A DNA stretch of 22,002 bases from Actinomycetota bacterium (GTDB taxonomy: Bacteria > Actinomycetota > Thermoleophilia > UBA2241). Location: positions 1-22,002 of the forward strand of contig PMKK01000131.1 in assembly GCA_003157715.1 (NCBI GenBank), written 5' to 3'. The notes under the pieces were generated by a model. That model did not search any database and had not been told where the DNA came from. It saw nothing but the letters and a program-made list of their open reading frames with translations. Shown piece after piece: positions 1 through 8,030 of the stretch. Within the stretch, counting starts at the first letter, position 1; every line of letters begins with the position of its first letter. The position numbers were made by a program, and so were the translations under genes.

Positions 1-774
1 GCCGCCAACGTGGCGGCGGCGGTCACTCTGGTCCGACGCGCCGCGGCCGCCGGCGCCCGCCTTGTCGTGCTGCCCGAGACCTGGACCTACAAGGGCAGCC
101 ACGCGATCCTCGAGGATGTCGCCGAGAACATCGACGGTCCCGCCAACACGGTGCTCGCGGGCCTGGCCGCGGAGCTCGACGTCTACGTACTGGCAGGCTC
201 GATCTATGAGCGCACGGCGCAGCCCGGCCGCTATGCCAACACGAGCGTGCTGTTCGACCCTCGGGGGACGGCCATCGCGGTCTATCGCAAGATCCATCTC
301 TTCGACGCGGTCGCGGGCGCCAAGGTCTACCGCGAGTCCGACGACCTCGAACCCGGCGGCGAGCTCGTGACCGCCGACGTCGATGGCCTCACCGTCGGCC
401 TCACCATCTGCTACGACCTGCGGTTTCCCGAGCTGTACCGCTCGCTGGCCCTGCGCGGCGCGCAGCTGCTGCTCGTGCCGGCGGCGTTCACCGAGGCGAC
501 CGGGCGCGACCACTGGGAGGTGCTGCTGCGGGCGCGGGCCATCGAGAACGGCTGCTTCGTGGTGGCGGCCGCGCAGTGGGGCATGCACGGCGGCGATCGC
601 TGGTGCCACGGGCGCAGCATGATCGTCGACCCGTGGGGCACGGTTCTGGCGGTGGCGCCCGACGGCCTGGGAGTCTGCGACGCCGACCTCGATCTCGCGG
701 CAGTCGAGCGTGTGCGGGGCCGGCTGCCGGTGCTGGCGCAGCGTCGCCCCGACGTGTACCGCTCCGGGGGGTGA
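1..774 (+). CDS. Carbon-nitrogen hydrolase (nitrilase superfamily amidase), 5'-truncated by window
   Basis: The reading frame is open from the first base, so the true start lies upstream; the GTG at 10 is only the first possible start inside the window. Counting from that GTG, the nitrilase triad is complete: Glu23 in LPETW, Lys94 in YRKIHLFD and Cys134 in [13 protein letters not shown]. The CYDLRFPEL and YRKIHLFD forms are typical of the Nit1/Nit2 branch, which hydrolyses small amides such as deaminated glutathione or omega-amides. That branch usually has about 260-280 residues, so only a few dozen residues should be missing. The protein is expected to be cytosolic, since no signal peptide is visible in the part present. 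It converges on the Wzz-like gene and is probably unrelated to the polysaccharide locus. The family is certain; the substrate is inferred and unproven. Confidence 0.9.
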   Translation, partial: AANVAAAVTLVRRAAAAGARLVVLPETWTYKGSHAILEDVAENIDGPANTVLAGLAAELDVYVLAGSIYERTAQPGRYANTSVLFDPRGTAIAVYRKIHLFDAVAGAKVYRESDDLEPGGELVTADVDGLTVGLTICYDLRFPELYRSLALRGAQLLLVPAAFTEATGRDHWEVLLRARAIENGCFVVAAAQWGMHGGDRWCHGRSMIVDPWGTVLAVAPDGLGVCDADLDLAAVERVRGRLPVLAQRRPDVYRSGG

Positions 775-810
775 CGCCGAGGGTCCGCCGGTCGAGACGG
801 CGAGCGGGTC

Positions 811-880
811 GCGGTGGCGGCCCGGGTCAGGCGGTGGCGGCCGGGGTCAGGTCGTGGTGGCTCGGGTCAGGCGGTGGCGG
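811..880. repeat. 20-bp tandem repeat, three and a half copies
   Basis: Copies start at 811, 831 and 851, with a half copy at 871-880. The unit is GCGGTGGCGG followed by CCCGGGTCAG, with a few substitutions in copies two and three. The array lies in the gap between two convergent genes and its last units contain the stop codon of the minus-strand Wzz-like gene. It is probably slippage-generated filler DNA. No terminator-like hairpin with a T tract was seen in it. Confidence 0.8.
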
Positions 881-1745
881 TGCCCTCGCGACGTCGCCAC
901 TCGAGCAGGGCGGCCGTCACGAGTCCGACGACCACACCTACGATCAGCCCGGTCGCCGTATTCAGCTTCAGCGCCGTCGGTTGGGCAGCCGAGGGCGGCG
1001 CTGCCGCAGCAAGGACGGCGGGAGCCTCGGCACCGCGAGCCACGAGCAGCGAGAGCGCGGCCGAGCGCTTGTCGTCGAGCAGAGTCTGCATCTCGTCCGA
1101 AGCCGATTGCACGATCCCCAGGTAGGGCGCGCTCGCCATCGCCTGAGTCGCCGGCGAACCACCGCCGGCGCCAATCGCGTTGAGTGCGCGCTGGGCGGCA
1201 TTGTTGCGTGCCGTGAGCTGCGTCAGGCGCGTGTCGTCGGAGGCGAGCTGGGTGGTAAGCAGGGCGATCTTGGCATTGTCATAGACCGCGAGGCGGTGGA
1301 CGACAATGGCGGCGATGGCGTTGGCGGCTTCGGCGGCGCGCCCGGGCTTGGTGTCGCGGACGTTGATGAGGACGCTGGTGATCGGCTCGGTTGCAGTCGT
1401 GGCTACTCCCGCTGGCGTGACGACCGAGACCGCGGCATGCAGGTGGCGCGCCGTCTCGCCGTGGCCGACTTGGCGGGCGACCTGGGCGAGCGTGGTTTCG
1501 GCCTTCCCGAGCTGCATGGCGGTGCGCGGATCGGTATTCAAGGCCGAGATCGGGTTGCCGTTTGCGTCTGTGGCCTGGCCCAGATACACGGAGCTCGTGG
1601 CGATGTAGGTCTTATGGTGAAGAGTCGTCAGGCCGGCCCCGACGACGGCGCCCAGAACCGCCAGCACGACAATGATCGACCACCAGCGCAGCAGCCCGCG
1701 CAGGTACTCTCCGAGATCGATGTCATAACGGTCGTCTGTCGTCAC
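867..1745 (-). CDS. Wzz-like polysaccharide chain-length determinant / co-polymerase
   Basis: This is a 292-residue membrane protein with the Wzz layout. A short cytosolic N-terminus (DIDLGEYLRGLLRWW) leads into a first membrane helix at about 21-41, followed by a large extracytoplasmic region with helical stretches and a second membrane helix near the C-terminus (GLIVGVVVGLVTAALLEW). Wzz proteins set the modal chain length of Wzy-polymerised polysaccharides. There is no C-terminal Walker-type tyrosine kinase domain, so it is not a fused BY-kinase. The GTG at 1745 is chosen as the start because AGGAGG lies five bases upstream; the longer open frame to 1859 overlaps the aminotransferase gene and adds an unlikely Arg-rich N-terminus. 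It lies 53 bp after the aminotransferase gene and is probably the last gene of the operon. Family confidence is good despite low conservation. Confidence 0.82.
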   Translation of the reverse strand: MTTDDRYDIDLGEYLRGLLRWWSIIVVLAVLGAVVGAGLTTLHHKTYIATSSVYLGQATDANGNPISALNTDPRTAMQLGKAETTLAQVARQVGHGETARHLHAAVSVVTPAGVATTATEPITSVLINVRDTKPGRAAEAANAIAAIVVHRLAVYDNAKIALLTTQLASDDTRLTQLTARNNAAQRALNAIGAGGGSPATQAMASAPYLGIVQSASDEMQTLLDDKRSAALSLLVARGAEAPAVLAAAAPPSAAQPTALKLNTATGLIVGVVVGLVTAALLEWRRREGTATA

Positions 1746-1798
1746 CGTCGCCTCCTGGGGGGACTCACCGGCGTGGGGCCAGCGCCCTAGAGATCGAT

Positions 1799-2983
1799 TC
1801 ACGCTCCGCCGAGCGCTCGGCGCACGGCGGGCGCGTGTTCGTGCAGGGCAATCATACACGCGGCGACCCGTTCGACGTGGGTGGCCGTAAGCAGGCCGTA
1901 GTCGGGCAGCGTCAGCACCTCGTCGCTGAGCGCCGCCGTCTCGGGCAGGCGTTCCTCGAACGCGGGCCCCAGCGCCGCGAAGGCCTGGGTGCGGTGCACC
2001 GGGGGCACGTAGTAAGCGCGTGTGTCGATGCCCTCGGCGGCGAGCGCCGTGGCGACCTGATCGCGCGTGAGGCCGAACTCGGCGGAGCGGATGCGCACCG
2101 AGAAGTCCTTGAACGACGAACGGTCCTGCGGGCGGATGTGCTGAAAGCCGATACCCGGGAGGGCCCCAAGCCTGTCGCGGTACACACGAGCCAGGGCGTT
2201 GCGCTGCTCGGCTTCGTGGTCGAGCAGCGCGAGGCCGTGCAGGCCGAGCAGCGCGCTCGCCTCGGGCAGGCGGGCGTTGAGTCCGGGAAAGAGCGGGTCG
2301 TAGGTGCCCGGATTGCCGTATTCGCGACCGACGGCGACGCGCTCGGCGAGCGCGTCGTCGTCGGTCGCGACGACTCCGCCCTCACCGGTGATGAGCAGCT
2401 TGGTCGGCGACGTGCTGAACACCTGAGCCAGGCCCTGCCCGCCGACCGGCGCGCCGCCGCGCCGGGCGCCGAAGCCGTGGGCCGCGTCGTAGACGATCGC
2501 CAGGTCGCGGCGGCGCCCCAGAGCCTCGAAGGCGTCGGTGTCGGCAGGGTCGCCGAAGAGGTGCACGGGCACGACCAGGGCCGTGTCCTGTGTGACGGCC
2601 GCCTCGGCGGCGGCTGGGCTCAGGCACCACGTCTCGGGATCGATGTCGGCGAAGACCGGCCTGAGACCGGCCCACACCGCGGCCATGGCGGTGGCCATGA
2701 AAGTGAAGCTCGGCAGCACGACGGCGGCGCCGCGAAACCTGTCGAAGACGAGCATGAGGCCGGCCGTGCACGATGAGACGCCCAGGGCGTGGCGCACGCC
2801 GAGGTGTTCGGCAAGGAGCCGTTCGTAGTCGGCGAGGATAGGGCCTTTCGTGAGCGTTCCCGAGGAGTAAAGCTCGCGCAGCCGCGGCTCGAGGACGGCA
2901 TACGACGGCAGTGTCGGACGCAGCAGGCGAAGGTGATCGGGGAAGGCAGCCGGCCCCCCGAGGATTGCGGGAGTTGGGATCAC
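1799..2983 (-). CDS. DegT/DnrJ/EryC1/StrS family sugar aminotransferase (PglE/ArnB-like)
   Basis: A 394-residue PLP enzyme of normal family length. Lys195 in STSPTKLLITGEGG is the expected Schiff-base lysine, Asp166 in YDAAHG contacts the pyridine nitrogen, and the N-terminal GTLTKGP motif and the conserved PSFTFMATAMA stretch are present. These enzymes transfer an amino group from glutamate to a keto-sugar nucleotide, which here would supply an amino sugar for the surface polysaccharide. The start is GTG at 2983 with AGGA seven bases upstream. The 73-bp gap after the sugar transferase stop contains a perfect 12-bp palindrome at 3030-3041 of unknown role. With the sugar transferase and the PglD-type acetyltransferase it resembles the PglC/D/E trio, but no 4,6-dehydratase is visible. 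The substrate is inferred from context. Confidence 0.93.
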   Translation of the reverse strand: MIPTPAILGGPAAFPDHLRLLRPTLPSYAVLEPRLRELYSSGTLTKGPILADYERLLAEHLGVRHALGVSSCTAGLMLVFDRFRGAAVVLPSFTFMATAMAAVWAGLRPVFADIDPETWCLSPAAAEAAVTQDTALVVPVHLFGDPADTDAFEALGRRRDLAIVYDAAHGFGARRGGAPVGGQGLAQVFSTSPTKLLITGEGGVVATDDDALAERVAVGREYGNPGTYDPLFPGLNARLPEASALLGLHGLALLDHEAEQRNALARVYRDRLGALPGIGFQHIRPQDRSSFKDFSVRIRSAEFGLTRDQVATALAAEGIDTRAYYVPPVHRTQAFAALGPAFEERLPETAALSDEVLTLPDYGLLTATHVERVAACMIALHEHAPAVRRALGGA

Positions 2984-3056
2984 CGGGGCATCCTACCGCA
3001 CGAGACGAAGCGGCGCGACCGACGGCCCGCGGCTCGAGCCGACCACACCATGCTAT

Positions 3057-3698
3057 CTAGGTGGCCGTGGCGGGCGGGATGTCTTCGATGAACTCCTGTG
3101 GCACATCGTTGGTCGAGCCGCGTCGCAGCAGGACCGTGGGGACGGTGCGCAGGATGACTCCCAGGTCGGTGCGAAGGCTGAGCGTCTCGACGTAGCGCTC
3201 GTCCCAATCGATCATCTCGGAGCGCTTCAGCCGGTTGCGGCCGTTGACGGCCACGAGGCAGGTGAGCCCCGGCTTGACCTGGAGGATGCGCTCATAGTGG
3301 TCGCGGTACTGGTCGACCACGAACTCGAGGTTCGGCCGCGGCCCGACGATACTCATCTCGCCCTTGAGGACATTCAGAAGCTGGGGCAGCTCGTCGAAAC
3401 TGAAAGGTCGCATCCATTTTCCGGCCCAGGTGATGCGGGCATCGTCGTCTTCGAGGTAGAACCCCGCGCCGTGCTCGACGGCGTCGCGGACCATCGAGCG
3501 GAACTTGTAGACGCCGAACACAACGCCGTTCTGGCCGACGCGCGGCTGCACGAAGACCACGGGCCGGCCGCTCGTCACATACACGATGGCCGCGAGTCCG
3601 ACCAGGAGCGGCGCCGCCACCGCGGTGCCCGCGCCGGCGACCACGAGGTCGAAGAGCCGTTTGCCGCGGCGCCTGTAGAAGTCTTGCCCAGAGTGGCC
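3057..3698 (-). CDS. Polyprenyl-phosphate sugar (glycosyl-1-phosphate) transferase, no normal start
   Basis: This is a PglC/WcaJ-core type enzyme that moves a sugar-1-phosphate from a nucleotide sugar to undecaprenyl phosphate and starts each repeat unit. Visible features are GKRLFDLV followed by a hydrophobic re-entrant helix, VGQNGVVFGVYKFRSM, the DELPQLLNVLKGEMSIVGPRP block and the C-terminal KPGLT segment. The coding pattern is convincing from about GQDFYRRRGKRLF, yet no ATG, GTG or TTG occurs in this frame near that point. The first in-frame GTG falls inside the DLVV segment, lacks a Shine-Dalgarno sequence and would remove the conserved N-terminal motif. Its frame is -1 relative to the preceding GT4 gene, whose own C-terminus also becomes nonsense here. 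It is therefore probably the second half of a GT4-sugar transferase fusion, split by a real or artefactual one-base deletion near 3684-3705. The start at 3698 is approximate. Confidence 0.85.
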   Translation of the reverse strand, partial: GHSGQDFYRRRGKRLFDLVVAGAGTAVAAPLLVGLAAIVYVTSGRPVVFVQPRVGQNGVVFGVYKFRSMVRDAVEHGAGFYLEDDDARITWAGKWMRPFSFDELPQLLNVLKGEMSIVGPRPNLEFVVDQYRDHYERILQVKPGLTCLVAVNGRNRLKRSEMIDWDERYVETLSLRTDLGVILRTVPTVLLRRGSTNDVPQEFIEDIPPATAT

Positions 3699-4897
3699 AT
3701 GACGTCGCGGTCGAACTCTCGCTCCGCGAGTCGGCGCGCGTTCTCGCCCATACGGGCGACGACGGCCGGCTCGTCGGCCAGCGCCCCAAGGGCGGCGGCC
3801 AAAGCGCGATCGTCGCCTGCCGGCACGTACAGCCCCGCTGCGTCGGTCTCGACGAGCCGTCGCAGCCAGCCGTTCAAGTTCACGACCGCCGGCTTGCCGG
3901 CGGCCAGCGAGTCGAAGAACTTGTTGGGCGAGTTGGCCTCGAGGGCCGGGTCGTCGGCGAAGAGCGTCAGGGTGGCGTCGGCGGCGCCCACGATGGCGGC
4001 CAGGCGGCGCTTGGGCAGGGGCGCCAGGAAGTGCAGGTTGGCGAGACCGAGCTCGCGGGCGCGGGCCTCGAGCCGCGGGCGCTCGCTGCCGTCGCCGATA
4101 GCGACCAGCGCCACATCGTCGCGGCCCGCGAGCGCGAGCTCGGCGGCGGCGCCGACGAGCTGGTCGAGTCCGTTGGCGCGTCCCATGGCGCCTGTGTACA
4201 GGGCCACGAACTTGCCCTCGAGGTCGTGCTCGGCGCGGAAGTCGTGGTCGACGTTCTCCGGTTGGAAGAGATCGAGGTCGCTGGCGTTGGGCACGAAGAC
4301 GAGTCTCTCGTCGGGTATGCCGGCGGTCCGCAGCGTGTCGCGGGCGCCCTCGCTGAGCACGACGATGCGTTCGGCGTGGTCGTAGATCGTGCGCTCGAGC
4401 CACTCAGCGGCGGCGACGAGCAGAGGGTTGCGCAGGGCGCCCAGCGCGACGGGGACTGCCGGCCAGAGGTCGCGGATCTCGAACACCAGGGGCGCCTTCT
4501 TGAGCCGCTGCGCGACCATGCCGGGGATGCCGATGGTGAGCGGCGTCGAGGTGGCAAAAACGACATCGGGCGCTGGCAACGCGGCGCCTGCCACTGTGGC
4601 CGCCGCCGTGAAGGCGGCGAACGCCGCGAGACGGCGGCCGTAAGAGAAGTAGTTGGAGTACGGGATGCCGAGGACGAGAAGGTCGATGCCGTCGACCGTG
4701 CGCCGCTGGACGAGCCGCGGAAAGCGGAGCCGTGCGGCGCCGGCGGCCGGCGGCCCATCCTTGGACAGGAGCGCGTCGCTCGTCACGACGGTGACCGAGT
4801 GCCCGGCCTCGACGAGCCGCCGGGCGAGCTCGTAGGAACGCGTGGCCGACGACCCTTCGCGGGTGGCGAAGTACTGATGGAAGTAGAGAACCCTCAC
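3575..4897 (-). CDS. GT4 glycosyltransferase, WbuB-like, with C-terminal frame break
   Basis: The N-terminus MRVLYFHQYFATREGSSATR and the later ANSPNKFFDSLAAGKPAVVN block are characteristic of the WbuB-like GT4 branch, GT-B fold enzymes that add sugars such as N-acetyl-fucosamine to lipid-linked acceptors in the cytoplasm. The Rossmann donor site around ALYTGAMGRANGLDQL is intact. Homology-like sequence runs to about REFDRDVMAT (Met400, near 3700). After that the literal frame translates a Ser/Arg-rich shadow of the sugar transferase and stops at 3575. The functional enzyme is probably about 400 residues or is fused to the sugar transferase by a -1 shift. GTG at 4897 is chosen because it gives the family N-terminus and lies seven bases after a -10 box; no Shine-Dalgarno sequence is present, so a leaderless mRNA is likely. 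Confidence 0.88.
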   Translation of the reverse strand: MRVLYFHQYFATREGSSATRSYELARRLVEAGHSVTVVTSDALLSKDGPPAAGAARLRFPRLVQRRTVDGIDLLVLGIPYSNYFSYGRRLAAFAAFTAAATVAGAALPAPDVVFATSTPLTIGIPGMVAQRLKKAPLVFEIRDLWPAVPVALGALRNPLLVAAAEWLERTIYDHAERIVVLSEGARDTLRTAGIPDERLVFVPNASDLDLFQPENVDHDFRAEHDLEGKFVALYTGAMGRANGLDQLVGAAAELALAGRDDVALVAIGDGSERPRLEARARELGLANLHFLAPLPKRRLAAIVGAADATLTLFADDPALEANSPNKFFDSLAAGKPAVVNLNGWLRRLVETDAAGLYVPAGDDRALAAALGALADEPAVVARMGENARRLAEREFDRDVMATLGKTSTGAAANGSSTSWSPARAPRWRRRSWSDSRPSCM

Positions 4898-4904
4898 GGC
4901 GCTG

Positions 4905-4913
4905 ATGATATCA
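4905..4913 (-). promoter_or_regulatory. Extended -10 promoter, leaderless start
   Basis: On the minus strand TGA-TATCAT lies exactly seven bases before the GTG at 4897. A transcript would begin at or next to the start codon. The 17-base string TATCATCAGCGCCGTGA is matched except for one base by the box before the small ORF at 9794. No good -35 hexamer is visible. Confidence 0.6.
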
Positions 4914-4993
4914 GTGCCAGTCCCGCCCGGCTCCTCGGCCTTACGAACAGCACCGGTTCGCCGGCGCGGACGATTTCGCGCGCGTCCGGCCTG

Positions 4994-6142
4994 TCAGCTC
5001 CGCTCGGCACTCGAACACAGCCGCTCATAGAAGCCGAGAAAGTCGCCTTCGGCGGCCTCCCAGGAGTAGCGGCCACCAACGGTCGCACGGCCTCGTTCGC
5101 CCATCGCCGCCAGGGAGGCACGGTCGGCGATAAGATGGCGCACGCCGTTCAGATGTCCCTCGACGGTCGGCGCCACCGCGATACCGAAACCCTCGCCCTG
5201 GACCAGCTCCGTTCTGCCGGCAAGGTCGCTGGTGAGCACGGCGAGGCCCGCGGCCGCGCCCTCGTAGATCTTCGTCTCGACACTGGGCAGGGAGTACTGG
5301 ACGCTGGGCAGCATCGGGTTCCAGACGACGTCGACCGAGGCCAGATAGCGGGGCACCTCGTTGCGCGGCACGCGGCCGAGAAAGCGCACGCGGTCGTCGA
5401 GCCCTCCGGCGAGGCGGGCCATGGTCTTCCGTTCGAGCTCCGGCGAGGCGAAACCGCCGCCCAGCACGAGCAGCGCGTCGTCGCGCTCGAGGCGTTCCAT
5501 GACGTCGAGCATGAGGGTGCAGCCGCGCATCAGCGACAGGCCGCCGATGTAGGCCAGGCGCAGCCGCCGGTCGCCCGCGATCTCGGCGATCGGCTGAGCG
5601 CCGGCGAAGTGCGCCAGGCGAGGGTAGTTCGGGGAGGTCATGCGCAGGCGCGGCCGTGAGCCGAACTGCTCAAGCATGCCCGGGAAGGCGACGAGGGCGC
5701 CGTCAGCCCAGCCCGCGAGTTCGCGCAGCCCGAACGCGGCGAGCCTCGACACCGCCGGCCGGGCGCCCGCCGGGATGTAGTCCTTGGCCATGACCTGCTC
5801 GGGCAGGTACTCGTGCACGTCGCACACGAGGCGCGGCACGAAGGGTCGCAGCAGGGGCAGCAGCGTGAGCAGCTCAGGGTCGTGTAAATGCACGATGAAC
5901 GGACGCAGCCGGTACAGCTCGGCGACGATCTCGCGGGTGCTCAGCCAGCGATGCGATCGCGAGCGCCTCGGCAGGGCCGCCAGACGGATGCCGTTGTCGT
6001 CGCGACCCGGGGTGGCGCCAGGCACGAGGTAGGTCACGTCGTACCCCGCCTGCGCGAGGCTGCGGCACTCGCGCTCGTAGATCCGTGGCTCGTCGGGCGG
6101 GTGCACGACGGAGACATGGACAACAGGGACCGGTCCGCTCAT
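4994..6142 (-). CDS. GT4 family glycosyltransferase
   Basis: A 382-residue GT-B glycosyltransferase. The N-terminal domain starts VVHVSVVHPPDEPRIYERE and contains the HLHDPELL motif frequent in this group. The C-terminal donor domain shows YIGGLSLMRG, VRFLGRVPRNEVPRYLASVDV and SVETKIYEGAAAGLAVLTSD. That last block has the acidic residue contacting the donor phosphate region but lacks the standard EPFG wording. It would add a sugar to the lipid-linked repeat unit in the cytoplasm. The ATG at 6142 has GGAGGAG five bases upstream and overlaps the stop of the preceding GT4 gene by four bases (ATGA), so translation is probably coupled. Longer open frame upstream is a shadow of the neighbour. Donor and acceptor cannot be read from the sequence. 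Confidence 0.9.
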   Translation of the reverse strand: MSGPVPVVHVSVVHPPDEPRIYERECRSLAQAGYDVTYLVPGATPGRDDNGIRLAALPRRSRSHRWLSTREIVAELYRLRPFIVHLHDPELLTLLPLLRPFVPRLVCDVHEYLPEQVMAKDYIPAGARPAVSRLAAFGLRELAGWADGALVAFPGMLEQFGSRPRLRMTSPNYPRLAHFAGAQPIAEIAGDRRLRLAYIGGLSLMRGCTLMLDVMERLERDDALLVLGGGFASPELERKTMARLAGGLDDRVRFLGRVPRNEVPRYLASVDVVWNPMLPSVQYSLPSVETKIYEGAAAGLAVLTSDLAGRTELVQGEGFGIAVAPTVEGHLNGVRHLIADRASLAAMGERGRATVGGRYSWEAAEGDFLGFYERLCSSAERS

Positions 6143-7335
6143 CGGCGCTCCTCCGGACTCGCCGCCGGCCCGGCGGCCAGCACGCGTTCGTAGATCTCGA
6201 GCTGACGTTCGGCGTTGCGCTGCCAGGTGAGCGCGGCCACCGCCGTGCGCCCGGCCCGGGTCAGTCGCGCGGCAAAGGCGTGATCGTCGAGCAGTCGCGC
6301 GATGGCGGCGGCGACTGCGTCGGCGTCGCCCGGCGGCACGAGCAGGCCGCTGACGCCGTCGGTCACGAAGTCCTCGGGACCTTCGCCACGACAGGCGACC
6401 ACGGGCGTGCCTTGCGCCATGGCTTCGGCCCAGACGAGTCCGAAGCCTTCGGGTGCGCTGGGCAGCACGAAGGTGTCGGCACGCGCCATGAGACGCAGCA
6501 CGTCGTCGTGCGGCCGCCAACCGAGGAACACGACCTGCTCGGTCAGGCCGAGCGCCCGGGCTTGAGCCTTGAGGCGCCGCCTTTCGGGCCCGTCTCCGAC
6601 CACCACATAGGCGATGTCGCGGCGTCGCGTGCCGAGTCGTGCCAGCGCGGCGAGCACGGTGGCATGTCCCTTGGAGGCGTAGAGGTTGCCGACAGACAGG
6701 ACGAGCGGCCGGCCGGGCAGGAGCTCGCTGGGCGTCACTTGTGCGTGGACCGTCACGCCGTTCGGCACGGTGTGGAGTCGCTCGCCGGCGACGACGTCGC
6801 CGAGGCGCCGGGAGACCGCGCTGCTGACCGCCATGACCGCCGCGGCGCCGTCGAGGGCGCGGCGCGTACGGTGCCGCACCGGCCCCTGGCGGGCGAGGTT
6901 CGCGTTGACGTCGGCACCGTGCACGGTCACCACGTAGGCGACGCCCAGGTCGGCCGCAAGCAGGCGCGCCGAGGCGCCGTCAGGAAAGGCCTGGTGAGCG
7001 TGAATAAGGTCGGGACCGTCGCGGCGCAGGGAGGGCAGGAGAGTCCGCAGACCACGGTAGATCAGGTCGCCCTGACGGTGCGCCAGGAGCCGCCGCGGTG
7101 GCATCACGACCCGCGGGTACTCCACAGCGACGCCGTCGATCACCGCTGTCGCCGGGGTGGCGCCGCGCGCTCGCAGGCGGTCGTTGACGCGCAGCGGGCG
7201 TGGCGTGTAGGGAGTCGGTGACACGACACTGACCTCGACGCCCAGCTCGCGCAGAGCGAGGACCTGATCGTGGACAAAGAGTGAGCCGGCGCGGGCCGGC
7301 GAGGGGTAGAGGTGTGAGACGACGAGAACCTTCAC
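6139..7335 (-). CDS. GT4 family glycosyltransferase
   Basis: A 398-residue GT4 enzyme with all landmarks of the family. It has an N-terminal nucleotide-fold start (MKVLVVSHLYP), the glycine-rich SLFVHDQVLALRELG segment, an IHAHQAFPDG motif, VPNGV, the VGNLYASKG donor-site turn, VVGDGPERRRL and the EX7E motif in PEGFGLVWAEAMAQGTPVV. It most resembles the broad group of mannosyl/glucosyltransferases annotated in exopolysaccharide clusters. GTG at 7335 is the start because it gives the canonical N-terminus and sits eight bases after a near-perfect extended -10 box, with no room for a Shine-Dalgarno sequence. The gene ends in a four-base overlap with the next GT4 gene, so the two are a coupled pair under one promoter. 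Confidence 0.93.
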   Translation of the reverse strand: MKVLVVSHLYPSPARAGSLFVHDQVLALRELGVEVSVVSPTPYTPRPLRVNDRLRARGATPATAVIDGVAVEYPRVVMPPRRLLAHRQGDLIYRGLRTLLPSLRRDGPDLIHAHQAFPDGASARLLAADLGVAYVVTVHGADVNANLARQGPVRHRTRRALDGAAAVMAVSSAVSRRLGDVVAGERLHTVPNGVTVHAQVTPSELLPGRPLVLSVGNLYASKGHATVLAALARLGTRRRDIAYVVVGDGPERRRLKAQARALGLTEQVVFLGWRPHDDVLRLMARADTFVLPSAPEGFGLVWAEAMAQGTPVVACRGEGPEDFVTDGVSGLLVPPGDADAVAAAIARLLDDHAFAARLTRAGRTAVAALTWQRNAERQLEIYERVLAAGPAASPEERR

Positions 7336-7343
7336 GACGGCGG

Positions 7344-7352
7344 ATTATAGCA
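7344..7352 (-). promoter_or_regulatory. Consensus extended -10 promoter, leaderless start
   Basis: The minus strand reads TGC-TATAAT, a perfect extended -10 element, in an otherwise very GC-rich 59-bp gap. It ends eight bases before the GTG at 7335, so the expected mRNA has a leader of zero to two bases. The -35 region is GC-rich and not recognisable, which is common for extended -10 promoters. Confidence 0.72.
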
Positions 7353-7394
7353 TCCGCCGTTCGGCCCCAGGCGCGGACCGGACCGACTGAGGCG

Positions 7395-8030
7395 CTAAAG
7401 GATCCAGCGGTAGACCTCGAAGACCTCGGCATATTCGCAGCCGACATCGATGGCCCTGGTGAGGGCGACGTTGCGGATGTAGTCCTCGCGGATGTAGTTG
7501 CGGTGCTGCTGGGACTGGTAGCAGGCGAGCGCGTCGACCTTTTTCTTGACGTGCCGCTCCTGGAGACGGACGTAGGCCTGGTGCGAGAAGTTCAGGTTGT
7601 TCCAGGGAATCTCGTAGGCGAGCACGGTCGTGCGCTTGAAGGCGCGCAGACCCTCTTCGGCGATCGTCTTGTGGTCCTGGTGCAAGTCGACCAGGGCCGG
7701 CATGAAGACACAGTCGGGCTTGAGCTCCTGGTGCAGGAGAATCATCTCCTCGAGGATTTCCTGGCGGACTGTAGGGAACGTGCGCACCTCGAAGTCGTAG
7801 ACCCGCAGGTGCGCCTCGTCGATGCCGATGGTGGCGGTCGCCGCGCGCACCTCGGTCCGCAGGATGTCGCGGGGGAAACCCTCGGGCACCGACTTGGCCG
7901 CCGTGCTGAACGCGACGTAGGTGACTTCGACGCCCGCCTCGAGCAGGCGGTTCATGGTGCCACCGCAGCCGAACTCTCCATCGTCCGTGTGGGGCGCGAG
8001 TACCAGCGCCGTGCGAAACGCCTCGATCAT
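7395..8030 (-). CDS. PIG-L / LmbE-like deacetylase
   Basis: A 211-residue zinc-dependent deacetylase of the PIG-L superfamily, which removes acetyl groups from N-acetyl-amino sugars. The metal site is seen as APHTDDGEFGCGG at 12-24 (the usual PHPDD is PHTDD here) and HQDH at 117-120. The usual family length is about 220-250, so it is complete. The C-terminal part contains YQSQQHRNYIREDY and ends in EVYRWIL. The ATG at 8030 overlaps the stop of the O-antigen polymerase/ligase gene by four bases and has GGGAGAAG upstream, indicating coupled translation. The polysaccharide context suggests it deacetylates a lipid-linked or nucleotide-linked N-acetyl sugar. Its last 45-47 residues are duplicated in a fragment at 11709-11903. 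Confidence 0.9.
   Translation of the reverse strand: MIEAFRTALVLAPHTDDGEFGCGGTMNRLLEAGVEVTYVAFSTAAKSVPEGFPRDILRTEVRAATATIGIDEAHLRVYDFEVRTFPTVRQEILEEMILLHQELKPDCVFMPALVDLHQDHKTIAEEGLRAFKRTTVLAYEIPWNNLNFSHQAYVRLQERHVKKKVDALACYQSQQHRNYIREDYIRNVALTRAIDVGCEYAEVFEVYRWIL

Noticed and set aside
576..1790. Plus-strand open frame of 404 codons across the Wzz-like gene
   Set aside because: It begins inside the nitrilase gene in a different frame, crosses the tandem repeat and runs antisense to a protein with two clear membrane helices.
1746..1859. Longer N-terminus for the Wzz-like protein
   Set aside because: It would overlap the aminotransferase gene and add an Arg-rich tail. The GTG at 1745 has a strong Shine-Dalgarno sequence.
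4031..5659. Long plus-strand open frame of 542 codons
   Set aside because: It lies antisense to two well-supported glycosyltransferase genes, and its translation has no recognisable domain. GC-rich DNA gives such mirror frames routinely.
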